From contig JAFEKR010000018.1 of assembly GCA_019022495.1 (NCBI GenBank), positions 186,001 to 250,000 on the forward strand: a stretch of DNA of 64,000 bases. The letters run 5' to 3'. Source of the stretch: Epichloe hybrida. Taxonomy: Eukaryota > Ascomycota > Sordariomycetes > Hypocreales > Clavicipitaceae. The notes under the pieces are model-generated. The model was given only the letters and a program-made list of their open reading frames with translations. It searched no databases and was not told the origin of the DNA. This document shows, in pieces, positions 11,455 to 21,715 of the stretch (the first letter of the stretch is position 1; the number at the start of each line of letters is the position of its first letter). The position numbers were made by a program, and so were the translations under genes.

Positions 11455-12969
11455 ATGGGAGTTGCCGTTCGACCTTTTACCGTGTCCGTTCGCAGGCGAA
11501 CGCCCGCAGTCGTTCTCATCTGCACCGCCTTTCTTGTCCTACTTGGCTTGGGAGCATTCGAACGATCAGAATCTCGACTGCAGTATGCCCTTCCGCTCGG
11601 GCTAGAAGCTGCTCTTCCAGAACGCCTGCGCGTTGCGAAACCCTGTCGTTCCGACCTCGATTATCTGCGGCGAGCTAAATACAATCTGACAAGACAAATC
11701 ATTTACCAGAAGCGGTGCTTTCGCGGCGTGAGAAACGCTGCCACTTCAAGAGAAGTAATCGGCCACAAGCCGGAACCGTTAATCGAAGATGGTGCTAGCA
11801 GGATACTTGATTTGAAAAGCGCTTGCAATGGTTCGCTGCCGGTAGATGCCCCATGTCATCCAATTACCGTGCAGGTACCCCTTCCATTTCCTCAGCGAGA
11901 CTACGCAGAGTTCATATTCGGAGTTGCCTCTTCTGCGGAAAGGCTAGAGAAGTCGATTCCACAATTCAAGCATTGGTTGCGAGGCACCAAAGCTCGGCTG
12001 CTTGCCATCGTCACCGACCATGGCCTCTCACATCGGCAAATGAAGAAGCTAGAATCGCACTTCAACCAATCTGGAATCCATTTCATCGGCGTCCGACCCC
12101 AGAACATGTCCGTCGGCGTGAACGAGCAACATTTTGTTGCTGTTCGCGACCTTGTGCAGCATGCCGAACCCAGCACCAAATGGGGTGTCATCATCGACGA
12201 CGACACTTTTTTCCCTTCCCTCTACCCAGTGGCCGAAATGCTGGACAAGCAGAATGCCTCGGTTCCGGCCTACGTCGGTGGCCTGTCCGAGAACAAAGAT
12301 GCAGTGAGCTTCCACGGACACATGGCGTATGGTGGAGGAGGAGTTTTTCTCTCCATGCCGTTGTTGAAACTCCTGGAACCACATGTCGAGAGCTGCCTGG
12401 ACGAGAGCAGAATCCGCGAGGGTGATGGCTTGATCAAGTACTGCGTGGAGGAGAAGACGGGCACGAATTTCACCGAGGTCAAGGGCTTACATCAGTTGGA
12501 TTTTGGCGGTGACATGGGCGGCTTCTACGAGTCAGGCAAATGGCACCTCAGCCTGCACCATTGGAAAACGTGGCATCGAGCGCCAGTCGACAAGATTGCC
12601 AAGGTTGCCCATTTCTGTGGTGGATGTCTCTTCCAGCGGTGGCGATTCGGGCCCGATACTCTATTCGCCAACGGGTACAGCATTGCAACGTATAAAAAGG
12701 GCACCGCGAACCTGCAGCTGGACCGCACGGAAAGCACATTTACCGAGTCTGGAAAAGGTGACGATTGGGAATGGAGCCTGGGCCCGATGCGGGATCGAAT
12801 ACCGGAAGGCGAGAAGAAGAGTTACCTCCTTATCGATGCCGAGTCGGTGGGCGACCATTTGCGACAAGTCTATGTTCACCGAGCACCGCAGCCTGAAGCT
12901 GGACGCGACGTAAGCCTTGAAAATGCACCCAAAGATGAGGTGATTGAGCTATGGTGGGACTGGAAGTGA
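11455..12969 (+). CDS. GT31-type fringe-like glycosyltransferase, type II membrane protein
   Basis: A single-exon gene of 504 aa. Residues about 20-40 (VVLICTAFLVLLGLGAF) form one signal-anchor helix, giving a Golgi type II topology with a lumenal catalytic domain. The catalytic part starts near residue 155 (AEFIFGVASSAERL) and contains the metal/nucleotide-sugar binding DDD (WGVIIDDDTFF, about residue 248), the YVGGLSE and YGGGGVFLS segments typical of fringe/GT31 enzymes, and a late HHWKTWH motif. Family members transfer sugars from UDP donors to glycoproteins or glycolipids. Donor and acceptor cannot be predicted here. The start is the first ATG (11455). Confidence 0.82.
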   Translation: MGVAVRPFTVSVRRRTPAVVLICTAFLVLLGLGAFERSESRLQYALPLGLEAALPERLRVAKPCRSDLDYLRRAKYNLTRQIIYQKRCFRGVRNAATSREVIGHKPEPLIEDGASRILDLKSACNGSLPVDAPCHPITVQVPLPFPQRDYAEFIFGVASSAERLEKSIPQFKHWLRGTKARLLAIVTDHGLSHRQMKKLESHFNQSGIHFIGVRPQNMSVGVNEQHFVAVRDLVQHAEPSTKWGVIIDDDTFFPSLYPVAEMLDKQNASVPAYVGGLSENKDAVSFHGHMAYGGGGVFLSMPLLKLLEPHVESCLDESRIREGDGLIKYCVEEKTGTNFTEVKGLHQLDFGGDMGGFYESGKWHLSLHHWKTWHRAPVDKIAKVAHFCGGCLFQRWRFGPDTLFANGYSIATYKKGTANLQLDRTESTFTESGKGDDWEWSLGPMRDRIPEGEKKSYLLIDAESVGDHLRQVYVHRAPQPEAGRDVSLENAPKDEVIELWWDWK

Positions 12970-14376
12970 TGAGGAGGAAATAGTAAAGCGAAGAGAGGGT
13001 GACCAGGTGGCGCATCTACGGATCATGTGTAGTTAATATTTGACGGAGCACACAGCATACGGATTCGGACATTCCTTCGGCGTATAGCGTGGACTGGGAT
13101 TTCTTCCCACTTTTTTATTTTTATTTTTTTAGGAATTTGCATTTCCATAGTATGCATACGACATATAATTTGGCCACTTTTGGACCACGCTCTGACATGA
13201 ATGACACGGCCATGTTACAGTTGAGTAATGTGCATGAATTGAGAGTCGTAACCATCAGGTTGGGATTTTTTCTTCTCTTCTTTGTTTTTGGCAGTCGTCG
13301 TCTGATTGTCGCGTTTCACAATCAATGCCTGGTCTGGTATAGGGCGAAACCGGGTCTACGCCGAGGAGTTGGCTGACACACAACGGGGTGTTTCGGATGT
13401 GCGAGATCAGTCATGGTTTTTTTTTCTTCTGGAAAAGATGGCGTGGAATGGACTCCAGAGAGTCATTGCACGCAACTTCTCTCCCATCGTACTTGGTGGC
13501 CGGGAAGTCAAGGCGATGAGAAACAATCGCCGGATCACGCCCGGGGACGACGATGACGATGCTAAGCAGGCGAATCTACGAAGAAAAAACAGAAACAGGC
13601 AGGCAAGCACGAGAGAACAAATACACTCGGTTCTCCCAAAGCGACTGGTCGCTCGCAGCCGCGAAATCCAAAGTCGGCCGGCCGATGGCGACGTACTTTG
13701 GCGGCTCGTTATTTCCCGCCACAAGCCCTCGGATTTCCTCAACATCAGATTGCCCGTCCATTCGCCAAACACGGTCGCTACCACCGGAGCTTGAGAATCG
13801 GGATCGGAATCGCCTTGTACGGGCCAGGCTTCCCGCACCAATCACAGGCCAAATCGCACGCAGCCTGAACTACGGCGAGCCTTATTCAGTCTGAAGTTTC
13901 ATCTTGCACGACCTCGACGTCGGTTGCCTCTTTAGGCCCGAACCCAACTATTACCTCTCCCCGCATTGCTTGAACTGTATGGACTACGGAGTTGGGGAAC
14001 CAAACGTGGCTGAGGAGCGCTATGTTACAGATCAGATGGAGCATGGCTGCCGAGTTGCTGCGTGCGAGTGATGGAGGCTGAAACCGAGATGCGATGGCAG
14101 ATTTGTTCTGGAAAGGGAAGCTTGTCATGTCCATGAATATATACATGTACATATATATATATATTCGAGATGTTCTGCCGAGCTGTCTGTCCTGTTCTGG
14201 AATTTCATTCATCCCATTCCCAAGCCAGGCTTCTCAGCACTCCACCCCCCTTCTTCTCATCCCCTTCGCGTGCTGGCCTCGCAGAAAATTCTTCTGTCTG
14301 GACTGCAAGTTTAAGAAACCCCCATAATACCACCTACCGCCTACGACCCAAAACTCACACGAATTCCCCCATCACA
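12970..14376. other. Intergenic, no gene seen
   Basis: 1.4 kb without a convincing gene. An AT alternation (about 14134-14164) precedes the secreted basic protein and may belong to its promoter. Confidence 0.5.
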
Positions 14377-14886
14377 ATGAAGGTCTCGACTACTTTTGTC
14401 CTCACCCTCCTCACTGGTGCGCTGGCCGCGCCACGGGCAGTAGACGTTGATTCAGAGGAGCGAGGCGTCCTCGCGGCCAGAGACTTCCAGGACGCGCTGG
14501 CGGAGGCTTTCGACGCGGGAGAAGTCAAGACGGACGTGCTCCTTACCGAGCGGGATGCCGTCTCCGTGGACGCCCTCGATGTGGAGGACGACGACGCGGC
14601 GCTCGAGGCCCGGGGGGCCAAGAAGGCGAAGGCGCAGGCAAAGGGCAAGGGGAGAGGCAGAGCCAAGGGCAAGGGAAAGGGCAAGAGGAGAAAGGGCAAG
14701 GGAAGAGCCAAGGCTGCTGGCAAGGGCAAGGGGAAGGGCAGGGGAAGAGCAAAGGGCAAGGGCAAGGGCAAGGGGAAAAGGAACGGAAGGGGAAAGAAGA
14801 ACAACGCCAAGGGTGGCAAGACTAAGGATGCGGCTGCGCCGCGGGTGACGAGCTCTTTTGATGCCCCTGGTGTTGTTGATGCTTAG
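14377..14886 (+). CDS. Secreted Lys/Gly-rich basic repeat protein (effector-like, unknown)
   Basis: Single exon, 169 aa. A signal peptide (MKVSTTFVLTLLTGALAAP) is followed by an acidic propeptide-like stretch of about 65 residues (DAGEVKTDVLLTERD..., DALDVEDDDAALEAR). Then comes about 70 residues built almost only of K, G, R and A in short KGKG/GRAK repeats, and a short neutral tail (AAAPRVTSSFDAPGVVDA). Dibasic sites (KR, RR, KK) would allow kexin-type processing. The split between acidic pro-region and strongly basic core recalls secreted antimicrobial or nucleic-acid-binding peptides, but no family was recognised. The repeats are reflected in DNA as AAGGGCAAGG-type units (about 14640-14780). 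The frame, signal peptide and C-terminus look real; the function is unknown. Confidence 0.7.
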   Translation: MKVSTTFVLTLLTGALAAPRAVDVDSEERGVLAARDFQDALAEAFDAGEVKTDVLLTERDAVSVDALDVEDDDAALEARGAKKAKAQAKGKGRGRAKGKGKGKRRKGKGRAKAAGKGKGKGRGRAKGKGKGKGKRNGRGKKNNAKGGKTKDAAAPRVTSSFDAPGVVDA

Positions 14887-15603
14887 ATGGGGCCCCGTCT
14901 TGGGGAGGGATGGACGAATGAAGGAAGGACGGAAGTGAGAGACTACAACGCCGATGAGAACTTGCTGGCGATGTTACGATATGGTTAATATACGGAGCGC
15001 GGCACCTTTCAAATCGGGTCTGGGGGGGTTTTCAAACTTGGGGGCACATGCTGTCATGGGATGGAAACTCTGGGCTATAAGTCAATTGTGACGAGATACA
15101 ATTCACGTAAAATCGGAAACCCTGCATCTAATACTGATGTTTTGTCTTGACGGTGAGGAGTGCAGAGTAAAACGAGCTTCATCGAGCGCGCATCTATTGT
15201 TCGCAGCGGGATAACGCTGACTCCCCCGTCTTGCTGCGTGACTCGCTCATTCTGTACCTAGAAGACGTGAGCTTCTTGCTGAGCACCTCATCATGCTGGG
15301 TTTTCTCTTTGACCCGGGCATGAGCCGCGCGGTTCAATGTGTCGATGGATGTGTCCCAATGAGCCATGGGATTTGTCGACGGCTTCGTCCAGCGTCCCTG
15401 GGCTGTTGTCGTGGTACAGATCTACCAGGTGCTCCGTAGTTTCCGGCGTTTCAGCGTCCTATGGCAGCATGGATGCACCTGAAGATGGACAAGCGATTCT
15501 ACTAGTCTTGGATACGATCTCTGGTGGTGCGCGAATCGCGAACCAAAAGAAGCGGAGCGTGACACGCCAGCATGTGGTTCCACTGCCTTCGCGGAAAGGT
15601 GGG
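14887..15603. other. Intergenic 5' of the U6 gene
   Basis: No protein gene recognised. Includes the secreted protein's 3' region and the U6 upstream region. Confidence 0.45.
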
Positions 15604-15610
15604 TATATAA
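15604..15610 (+). promoter_or_regulatory. TATA box of the U6 snRNA gene
   Basis: TATATAA about 27 bp upstream of the predicted U6 5' end, the spacing used by Pol III U6 promoters in fungi. Confidence 0.7.
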
Positions 15611-15630
15611 TACAAAATTGCTCAACACTT

Positions 15631-15792
15631 CTCGCCTTCGGGCATTTGGTTTATTTGAAACGATACAGGTTGGTCTCCGCTCTTCCCCAAGTTCGCTCGT
15701 TCGAACCCCGTTCTGACTCCTATTGCAGAGAAGATTAGCATGGCCCCTGCACTAAGGATGACACGCTCAATCAAAGAGAAGCTAAACATTTT
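15631..15792 (+). ncRNA. U6: U6 spliceosomal snRNA with a 60-nt mRNA-type intron
   Basis: The 3' part (15729-15792) carries the U6 core: AGAAGATTAGCATGGCCCC (with the catalytic AGC triad), the internal stem-loop region CTGCACTAAGGATGACACG, and a tail ending AAGCTAAACATTTT. The 5' part (about 15631-15668) has the GCC-TTCG-GGC 5' hairpin and TTTGAAACGATACAG. Between them lies 15669-15728, which begins GTTGGT, has a CTGAC branch-like site and ends TATTGCAG. Removing it restores GATACAG-AGAAGATTAGC, the invariant ACAGAGA box. The spliced RNA is about 102 nt, normal for U6. The intron also contains a Pol III B box (CGTTCGAACCCC, about 15699-15710), as in fission yeast U6. The exact 5' end is estimated from the TATA distance and hairpin (a few nt uncertain). 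Confidence 0.9.
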
Positions 15793-15890
15793 TTTGCCTT
15801 TTTTGCCTTTTTTGCCTTTTTTGCCTTTTTTGCCTTTTTTGCCTTTTTTGCCTTTTTTGCCTTTTTTGCCTTTTTTGCCTTTTTTGCCTT
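15789..15890 (+). repeat. Minisatellite of TTTTTTGCC, tandem T-tracts after U6
   Basis: Eleven GCC triplets at exact 9-bp spacing (15796 to 15888), each preceded by six or seven T. The first T7 tract is the U6 Pol III terminator; each following T6 tract could also terminate Pol III. Read on the other strand it would encode a Lys-Lys-Gly repeat, which I regard as fortuitous. Confidence 0.85.
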
Positions 15891-16410
15891 TCTTGTCGTT
15901 CTTTTCGAACGCTTCTATTCTTAGACAGGGAAGACTCCTCCTCCTCCTCCACAGAACGAGCAGCAACACCAACACCGCGACACAAACGCCATCTTCGGCC
16001 TCGACCTCACCCCCAGCCCAGCGCCACCGTGCGTTGGTCACAGCAAGGATATCCTTACCGAGACAGTGCAATCTCCCGGGGTGAAGAACCTTTGGCACAC
16101 CGTGAAGCCCAACGAGTTGTGTTTAACGCGACAATACCGAGTTGGCCTCGTCGCTGTTGATGCCCTCGATGGCTCGCGCTTGCGGCTGTCTGCAGATCTC
16201 GGCACATCGCTTCCAGACCAACGTCTGATTGGCCACATGGATTTTGCCGGGATGCAGAGCTGACAGTGGCGCTATTAACTGCATGTCGCTCAGTCAGCAG
16301 CGTGCTTGGTGTTTTCGGATTGCTCGGTTGGCGACGTTGTGCATCATCGACCGAATCACACCAATCCAATGCTTGGATGGGCGGGAATCCTGCTGCCTGT
16401 CCGTAAGCCC
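15891..16410. other. Intergenic between U6 and the sugar transporter
   Basis: No gene recognised. The possible 5' exon and promoter of the transporter begin at the right end; a TATA-like CTATATATG lies near 16487. Confidence 0.45.
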
Positions 16411-16547
16411 ATGGCCACCCATGGTTTCCCATGGTTTCCCATGTACATGCATGCATATGTATGGTCATCATCACCCGGATTTCTCCTATATATGCCCGGT
16501 TCCCCCCTCCTCCCCGGATTCCCTTATTGCGACCCATTGTCCATCAG

Positions 16548-19167
16548 CGAGACATTACGCGCTACACACGCCATGAAGAAGGAGGGGTCAAGAATGAGCT
16601 TCTCCCCGAGACATCGCGCCGTGATGAAGACCTTCTCCCGTCCGGGGGAGACCCGCACTTGGCCGGCGGAAGCGGCCGTCGCGAGTCCGTCGCGCTGAAC
16701 ATTGTCGAGAATCCCCTCAAGGTAGGATAGGTCAACTACCCCCCTCCCTCTTGACAACCTGGGAGGTAACCGGTTTCAGCCTGTCATGACTCGTGGAATC
16801 AGGGCAACTGTGACTGACGTGCTTTTACAATGCGCAGCGCCGCTCAGAAGAGGAAGCCGTCCGTGATGCCCTCGCATTTGCCGAAACCCACGGCATGCCC
16901 GAGCACGCAGAGCTCTTTGGCAAAGCGGCCCTCGTTGCTCGTGACCCGGAGCGGTTCGAGATGGTCTCGGCTCTCGACGACGATGAGCGCAACGCACTGA
17001 TGTACGAGAGAGACCACAAGTGGCATGGCCCGGTCATGCTGTGGTACTCGATCAGTCTTTGTGCCGTCGGCGCGGCCACCCAGGGATGGGATCAAACGGG
17101 GGCCAACGGCGCGAACTTGTCGTTTCCTGAGGAATTCGGTCTCACGGGTGAGGGCAAGAATGAGTGGATCGTCGGCTTGATCAACTCCATCATCTTCCTC
17201 ACTGCTGGTCTCATGTATGTCCGCCCCCTCTCCCCTCCCCTCCCTCCTCCCTTTAACAGCACGCGGATGGGCGAAGTGAAGAGGATCGCAACCCTTGACT
17301 TAATCTTTTTTTTTTTTTCCCCAGCGGCGCATTCATCGTCGATCCGCTCAACCACTACTTGGGTCGAAGAGGTGAAATCTTCCTCACTGCAGCCTGTCTC
17401 ACTGCAACTCCCATCGGCTCAGCCTGTGCCCAGTCGTGGCAAGGCCTCTTTGCCGCACGATTCGTCATGGGCATCGGCATTGGCGCCAAGAACGCCACGG
17501 TTCCGATCTACTCGGCCGAGATGGCTCCTGCCCGGACGCGAGGGGCCTTGGTCATGTTCTGGCAGCTGTGGGTTGTCGCAGGCATCTTCCTGGGTTTCGC
17601 CGCCAACGTGATTGTCAAGGACACTGGCAAGATAGCCTGGCGACTCCAGTTCGGCTCCGCCTTCATCCCCTCCTTTGTTCTCCTGATCGGCATCTTCTTC
17701 TGTCCCGAGTCCCCCCGCTGGCTCATGAAGCACAACAGGCATGCCGAGGGGTTTCAGTCCATGCTGCGTCTGAGGGCGCACCCCATCATTGCGGCCCGAG
17801 ACTTCTACTACTCCCACGTCATCTACGAGGTGGAGCAGAGGGAAACGGGCGAGTCGGGCTACTTTTCTCGCTTGTGGGATTGCTTCGTCGTGCCCCGAAT
17901 CAGACGAGCAAACTATGGTGCCTCGACCGTCATGATTGCTCAGCAAATGTGCGGCATCAACAGTGAGTTTATTTCGCATCATTCTTCCCCCTTCCTTCTT
18001 CCGCGTGAGCTGATTATGGGGGGGGAAACATCGACAGTCATTTCTTTCTACAGCTCATCCATCTTCGAGAGCGTCGGATACAGCAAGACGGAGGCGTTGT
18101 ACGCGTCACTGGGCTACGGGGCCGTTCAGGTCGTGTCGACTATTCCGACGCTGTTCCTCATTGATACCAAGGGTCGAAGAACGCTGACCATGATTGTACG
18201 TGCTTGTTTGAAAACGGGCAAAGATTGGAAGAAACGCTAATTTGAAAAAAAAAAAAAAAAAAAAAAAAAACAATCAGACCTTCCCTCTGATGTGCATCTT
18301 CTTACTCGCCGCCGGACTTTCCCTCCTTCCAAACGGAGCCTACCATATCGCTCCGACAGATCAGAACCAGAATCCTGCCGGCGACTTCCGACCGCGCGGG
18401 GCGAGAATTGGGCCGGTGGTTCTGTGAGTAGACGTCCTGATGGGATTGTTTTCTTCTCCCCAACAAACAATGTATCAACGCGAGCAAGTGTCTGACCGCG
18501 ATACGGACGACCAGGTTCGTCTATCTATTCACCATCTGCTACTCGTTGGGTGAAGGGCCCGTTGCCTTCCAATACTCGGCCGAGGTTTTCCCCACGATCC
18601 AGCGTGAGCAAGGCATGGCCTGGGCCGTCTGCATCAACAACACATTTGGTAAGTGTGACTCGACGTCACCGCTTTCACTGGGGGAAAATCAACTGACGAC
18701 CAACTCCCCCCTTTCCATCACAGCTGGTATTCTCGGCTTGACGTTCCCGCGCATGAAGACGGTAATGACCTCGACCGGTGCTTGTGAGTCGGCGTGTCCC
18801 CTATCTACCCATCTATAGACGGGTGTTTGGTCCCCGATGGAGCCGCTAATCATCGCAGTCGGTTTCTACGCCGGGCTCAACCTCGTCGCCTGGGTCATGA
18901 TCTTCTGCTTCGTCAGAGAGACGAAGCAGCTCACGCTGGAAGAGCTAGACCGTAAGCCGCTTGTCAGGTCCTTTGTTCTGCGAAAGCGCATTGTTCCTAA
19001 CGTGGCTCACAGAGGTGTTTTCGGTGCCGACGAAGACGTTTATCCATTACGAATTGACCGTGTGGCTTCCGTGGTTCATCAAGCGATACGTCTTTATGAG
19101 GAAGGTGCCTCGCCCTCCGCCGCTGATTGAGAAGGCTGAGCGCAGCGATGCGGTCAAGGTGGCGTAG
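16548..19167 (+). CDS. MFS sugar/inositol-type transporter, nine coding exons (5' end unresolved)
   Basis: Plasma-membrane sugar porter. Exons: 16548-16721, 16838-17214, 17325-17962, 18038-18195, 18278-18423, 18515-18648, 18724-18783, 18859-18951, 19013-19167. All introns are GT-AG (61-116 nt) with matching phases. Sugar-porter marks include HYLGRRGE, the [25 protein letters not shown] region, [21 protein letters not shown] and the C-terminal [16 protein letters not shown]. About 12 helices are expected. The conserved N-terminal extension ([17 protein letters not shown]) is present. The start is unclear. The well-placed ATG at 16573 is out of frame with the coding sequence. A first exon from ATG 16411 to 16458 (MATHGFPWFPMYMHAY), spliced at GTATGG to an acceptor CAG at 16547, fits in phase but is a guess. 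The intron at 18196-18277 holds a long A run. Substrate unknown. Confidence 0.85.
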
Positions 19168-19512
19168 ACGGTGGTGTCTGACATTGCGAGTTTCAACTCG
19201 GCTATTGTCTTGGGTCTATCGAGAATACTGTTGCAATCCTGGGGACTTTTTATTCAATTCAGGGCACGTGAAGAGGTGGCTGGATTTTTTTTTCTATCTT
19301 TATTTTCTACTTTTTTAGGAGTCTGAACATGGACTCGAGACCTCGTAGCAAGGGTAGAGAAGATATCGTTGTACCCATCCCGGACCCCTGCCAGCTGGGA
19401 GACGAGACGAGATGCTACATAGACGTGGCCCAAGACCCACCCACAAACCACAGATTGTCTGTCTTGTGACTTTTTTCGGCGTGGCCCTAACAATTGAACT
19501 TGACGATTCACC
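19168..19512. other. Intergenic, transporter to SRPK-like kinase
   Basis: 345 bp holding the transporter 3' region and kinase promoter; nothing else seen. Confidence 0.5.
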
Positions 19513-21154
19513 ATGTTCAAAACGAACCCGCGAGCTCTCTGGCTGCAAAGGCCGCGGGGATTGTCTTCGCTGTGGCCTCGTCGTCGATTGTCAGGCGGCC
19601 CCGGGCCCCTCCGCTCGAGACGGACAAGTCACATGATCAACGAGCCCGAACCCGAACCCGAACCCGAACCCGTCGATGAGGAGCTGCTATTACCGGGCGA
19701 CCGGCTGACGCGCTTCCACCCCACACGACCCGGTCAGGTCCTGGATGGCAGATTCAAGACGATCGCGAAGCTGGGTTACGGCGTCCTCTCTACCGTGTGG
19801 CTGGCAGAGAATGTCGCCTTGTCAGTTCTCCCCTCACTGCTGCTGCTCGCGCGTCCTGTCTCACCTCACTAATCTTTCTTCTCAGCTCCGCACACACGTC
19901 GGTGCCTCGATTTGTCGCCGTCAAGATCGCGGCTTCGGACATGAGTGCAGCTTGGGAGACCAGGATCTCGAGAATCATAGCCAACGGCGACCCATCACAC
20001 CAAGGGCGAGACTTTGTCCGAACACACATCGACGAGTTCCGACTGACGGGCGAAAACGGGACGCACCCATGTCTCGTCTTCATTCCCATGAGAGAAACTC
20101 TGTTCCAGCTCCAGCGTAGACTACGGGGGCAGAAGATTGCACCGCCTCTCCTCAAGTTCTTCATGTTCTGTCTCCTCGAAGCCGTCGACTACTTGCACAC
20201 GAAATGTCGTCTCATCCACACAGGTAAGCCGAGCTCATCGCCCTCCGAATGCCACGAAGCCAGCTCACGGCCTGTCAGACATCAAGGACGACAACATCAT
20301 GGTGACGTTGGAAAACGACGCTGTTCTGAGAAAATTCGTCAGGCGTCAGAGGAAGAGCGCCCAGCCCAGGCACATCCGAACCGAGGACGGCCGCGAAACG
20401 TACCTTTCCCAAGGCGATTTTGGTCCCCTGCAGGGCTCCAGACTGCTGCCACAGCTCGCCGACTTCAACCTCGCTTTTCCTGGACTGGCAGACGGTCATT
20501 TCCACCTCTCCGCCATCCAGTCTCATCGTTTTCGCGCCCCCGAGGTCATACTGGGCTGTCCGTGGTCGTATAGTGTCGATATCTGGAACCTTGGCCTTCT
20601 CGTGAGCCGGAATGCACCTACCGACCCCCCCATGGAGGTACTGACATGACACTTCGCAGATGTGGAACCTCATGGAGAATGTCAGTCTGTTCGACCGGCC
20701 CGCCGGTGATAATGGCGAGTACGACGCACATGTCCATCTCGCCCAGATGGTGTCCCTCCTAGGAGAGCCCGACGAGGACTTGATCAAAAGGGAGCGCTTC
20801 TTTCGGAACTATCGTCTTGACAAACCTGTCGTTGACCCGCGCGGCAAGGAATGCAGCAGTATGAACGAGTTCTGGGGTGGTCCGTTTTTCAATGATGAGA
20901 GTAAGTAGTGGAAGATGGCACGAACTATAGGTATAGGCACTCATCTGTGGGCAGACAAAATTCTCCGCGCAGACCTTGTGAAAAGGAGCAAGCTGGCAGA
21001 TACGATAACTCAAGTGGCTGGCGATGAGAAGGATGTGTTCCTTGACTTCGCCTCTGGGATGCTCCAATGGCTACCTGAGAAACGGAAGACGGCCGGGGAG
21101 CTGCTCCGACATCCAATCTTTGATTGTCTGAGAGAAAGGCGTGCTCGGGGGTGA
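19513..21154 (+). CDS. SRPK-like serine/threonine protein kinase
   Basis: Five exons: 19513-19820, 19886-20223, 20279-20601, 20660-20900, 20973-21154; phases agree and the protein is 463 aa. An N-terminal Glu-Pro repeat (about residues 46-53) precedes LLPGDRLTRFHPTRPGQVLDGRF and a glycine loop (KLGYGVLSTVWLAE), the usual start of fungal SRPK-like kinases. FVAVKIA supplies the ATP lysine. LIHTDIKDDNIM is the SRPK-type catalytic loop with HTD instead of HRD. SHRFRAPEVILG, YSVDIWNLG and the late MLQWLPEKRKTAGELLRHP complete the fold. The metal-binding DFG is replaced by DFN (QLADFNLAF), so activity is uncertain. SRPKs phosphorylate Arg-Ser splicing factors, but filamentous fungi also have expanded, divergent SRPK-like families with unknown targets. 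This member looks like the latter. Confidence 0.82.
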
Positions 21155-21665
21155 GTGCGAACCGCACAGGGCTGACTAGTCGGAAATCCCGTCAAGGAAC
21201 GATTCGTACACTCATGCTTGAAGCAGTCTCTTTGTGTAAAACCGGTACTCATTGTATGAGCTTTGGCAAAAGGTGTTCATCTGTTACTTCTACTCTGTAA
21301 TGTATCAAAGAAGTACAATTCTCTTGTTTTCGGACCCCGTTGCACCTGAGCGCGCAACTTGCCATGAAGTCGTCAGGTCGACACACTCTGGTGGCCCAAG
21401 TTGTCCTGAGACACCACGGCAAATGCCATCGACGGGCATCTGAGACTGCAATCGCCTACCACGTCGACGTACGTTGTTCCGGGTTCCCTCGCATCTTTCC
21501 TCGTCATAGTCCTCGCCCGCCTCCCCGATTACCTCCAAGCAACCACCCATCCCACTGCCCTCGAAAACACCCCCCTCACACCTCCTCGTTCGTCATCGAA
21601 AACGCCCCCCTCACACTTCCCTCGTTCGTCATCGAATCGCCCCCTAACACCTCCTCGTTGGTCCC
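21155..21665. other. Intergenic with decayed tandem repeats
   Basis: No gene seen. The right part (about 21560-21700) holds degenerate copies of a ~35-bp unit that continues from the end of the neighbouring minus-strand gene. Confidence 0.5.
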
Positions 21666-21715
21666 TCACACCTTGGACTTGTTCCCCTCGTTGGTTATCG
21701 AGACGCCCCCCTCCC
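21560..21715. repeat. Degenerate ~35-bp tandem repeat overlapping the stop of the small protein
   Basis: On the minus strand, units of the form GGGGGCG-(T)TTCGAT-(G/A)ACCAACGAGG recur about four times with differing lengths. The first unit encodes the GGVSITNEG tail of the 75-aa protein and the others lie past its stop codon. Confidence 0.6.

Noticed and set aside
15337..15738. 133-codon plus-strand frame upstream of the T repeat
   Set aside because: Runs through the U6 promoter, 5' exon and intron; no coding features.
15622..16098. Minus-strand open frame with a long Lys-Lys-Gly repeat
   Set aside because: It is the reverse of the TTTTTTGCC array and overlaps the U6 gene; no start context or conserved sequence.
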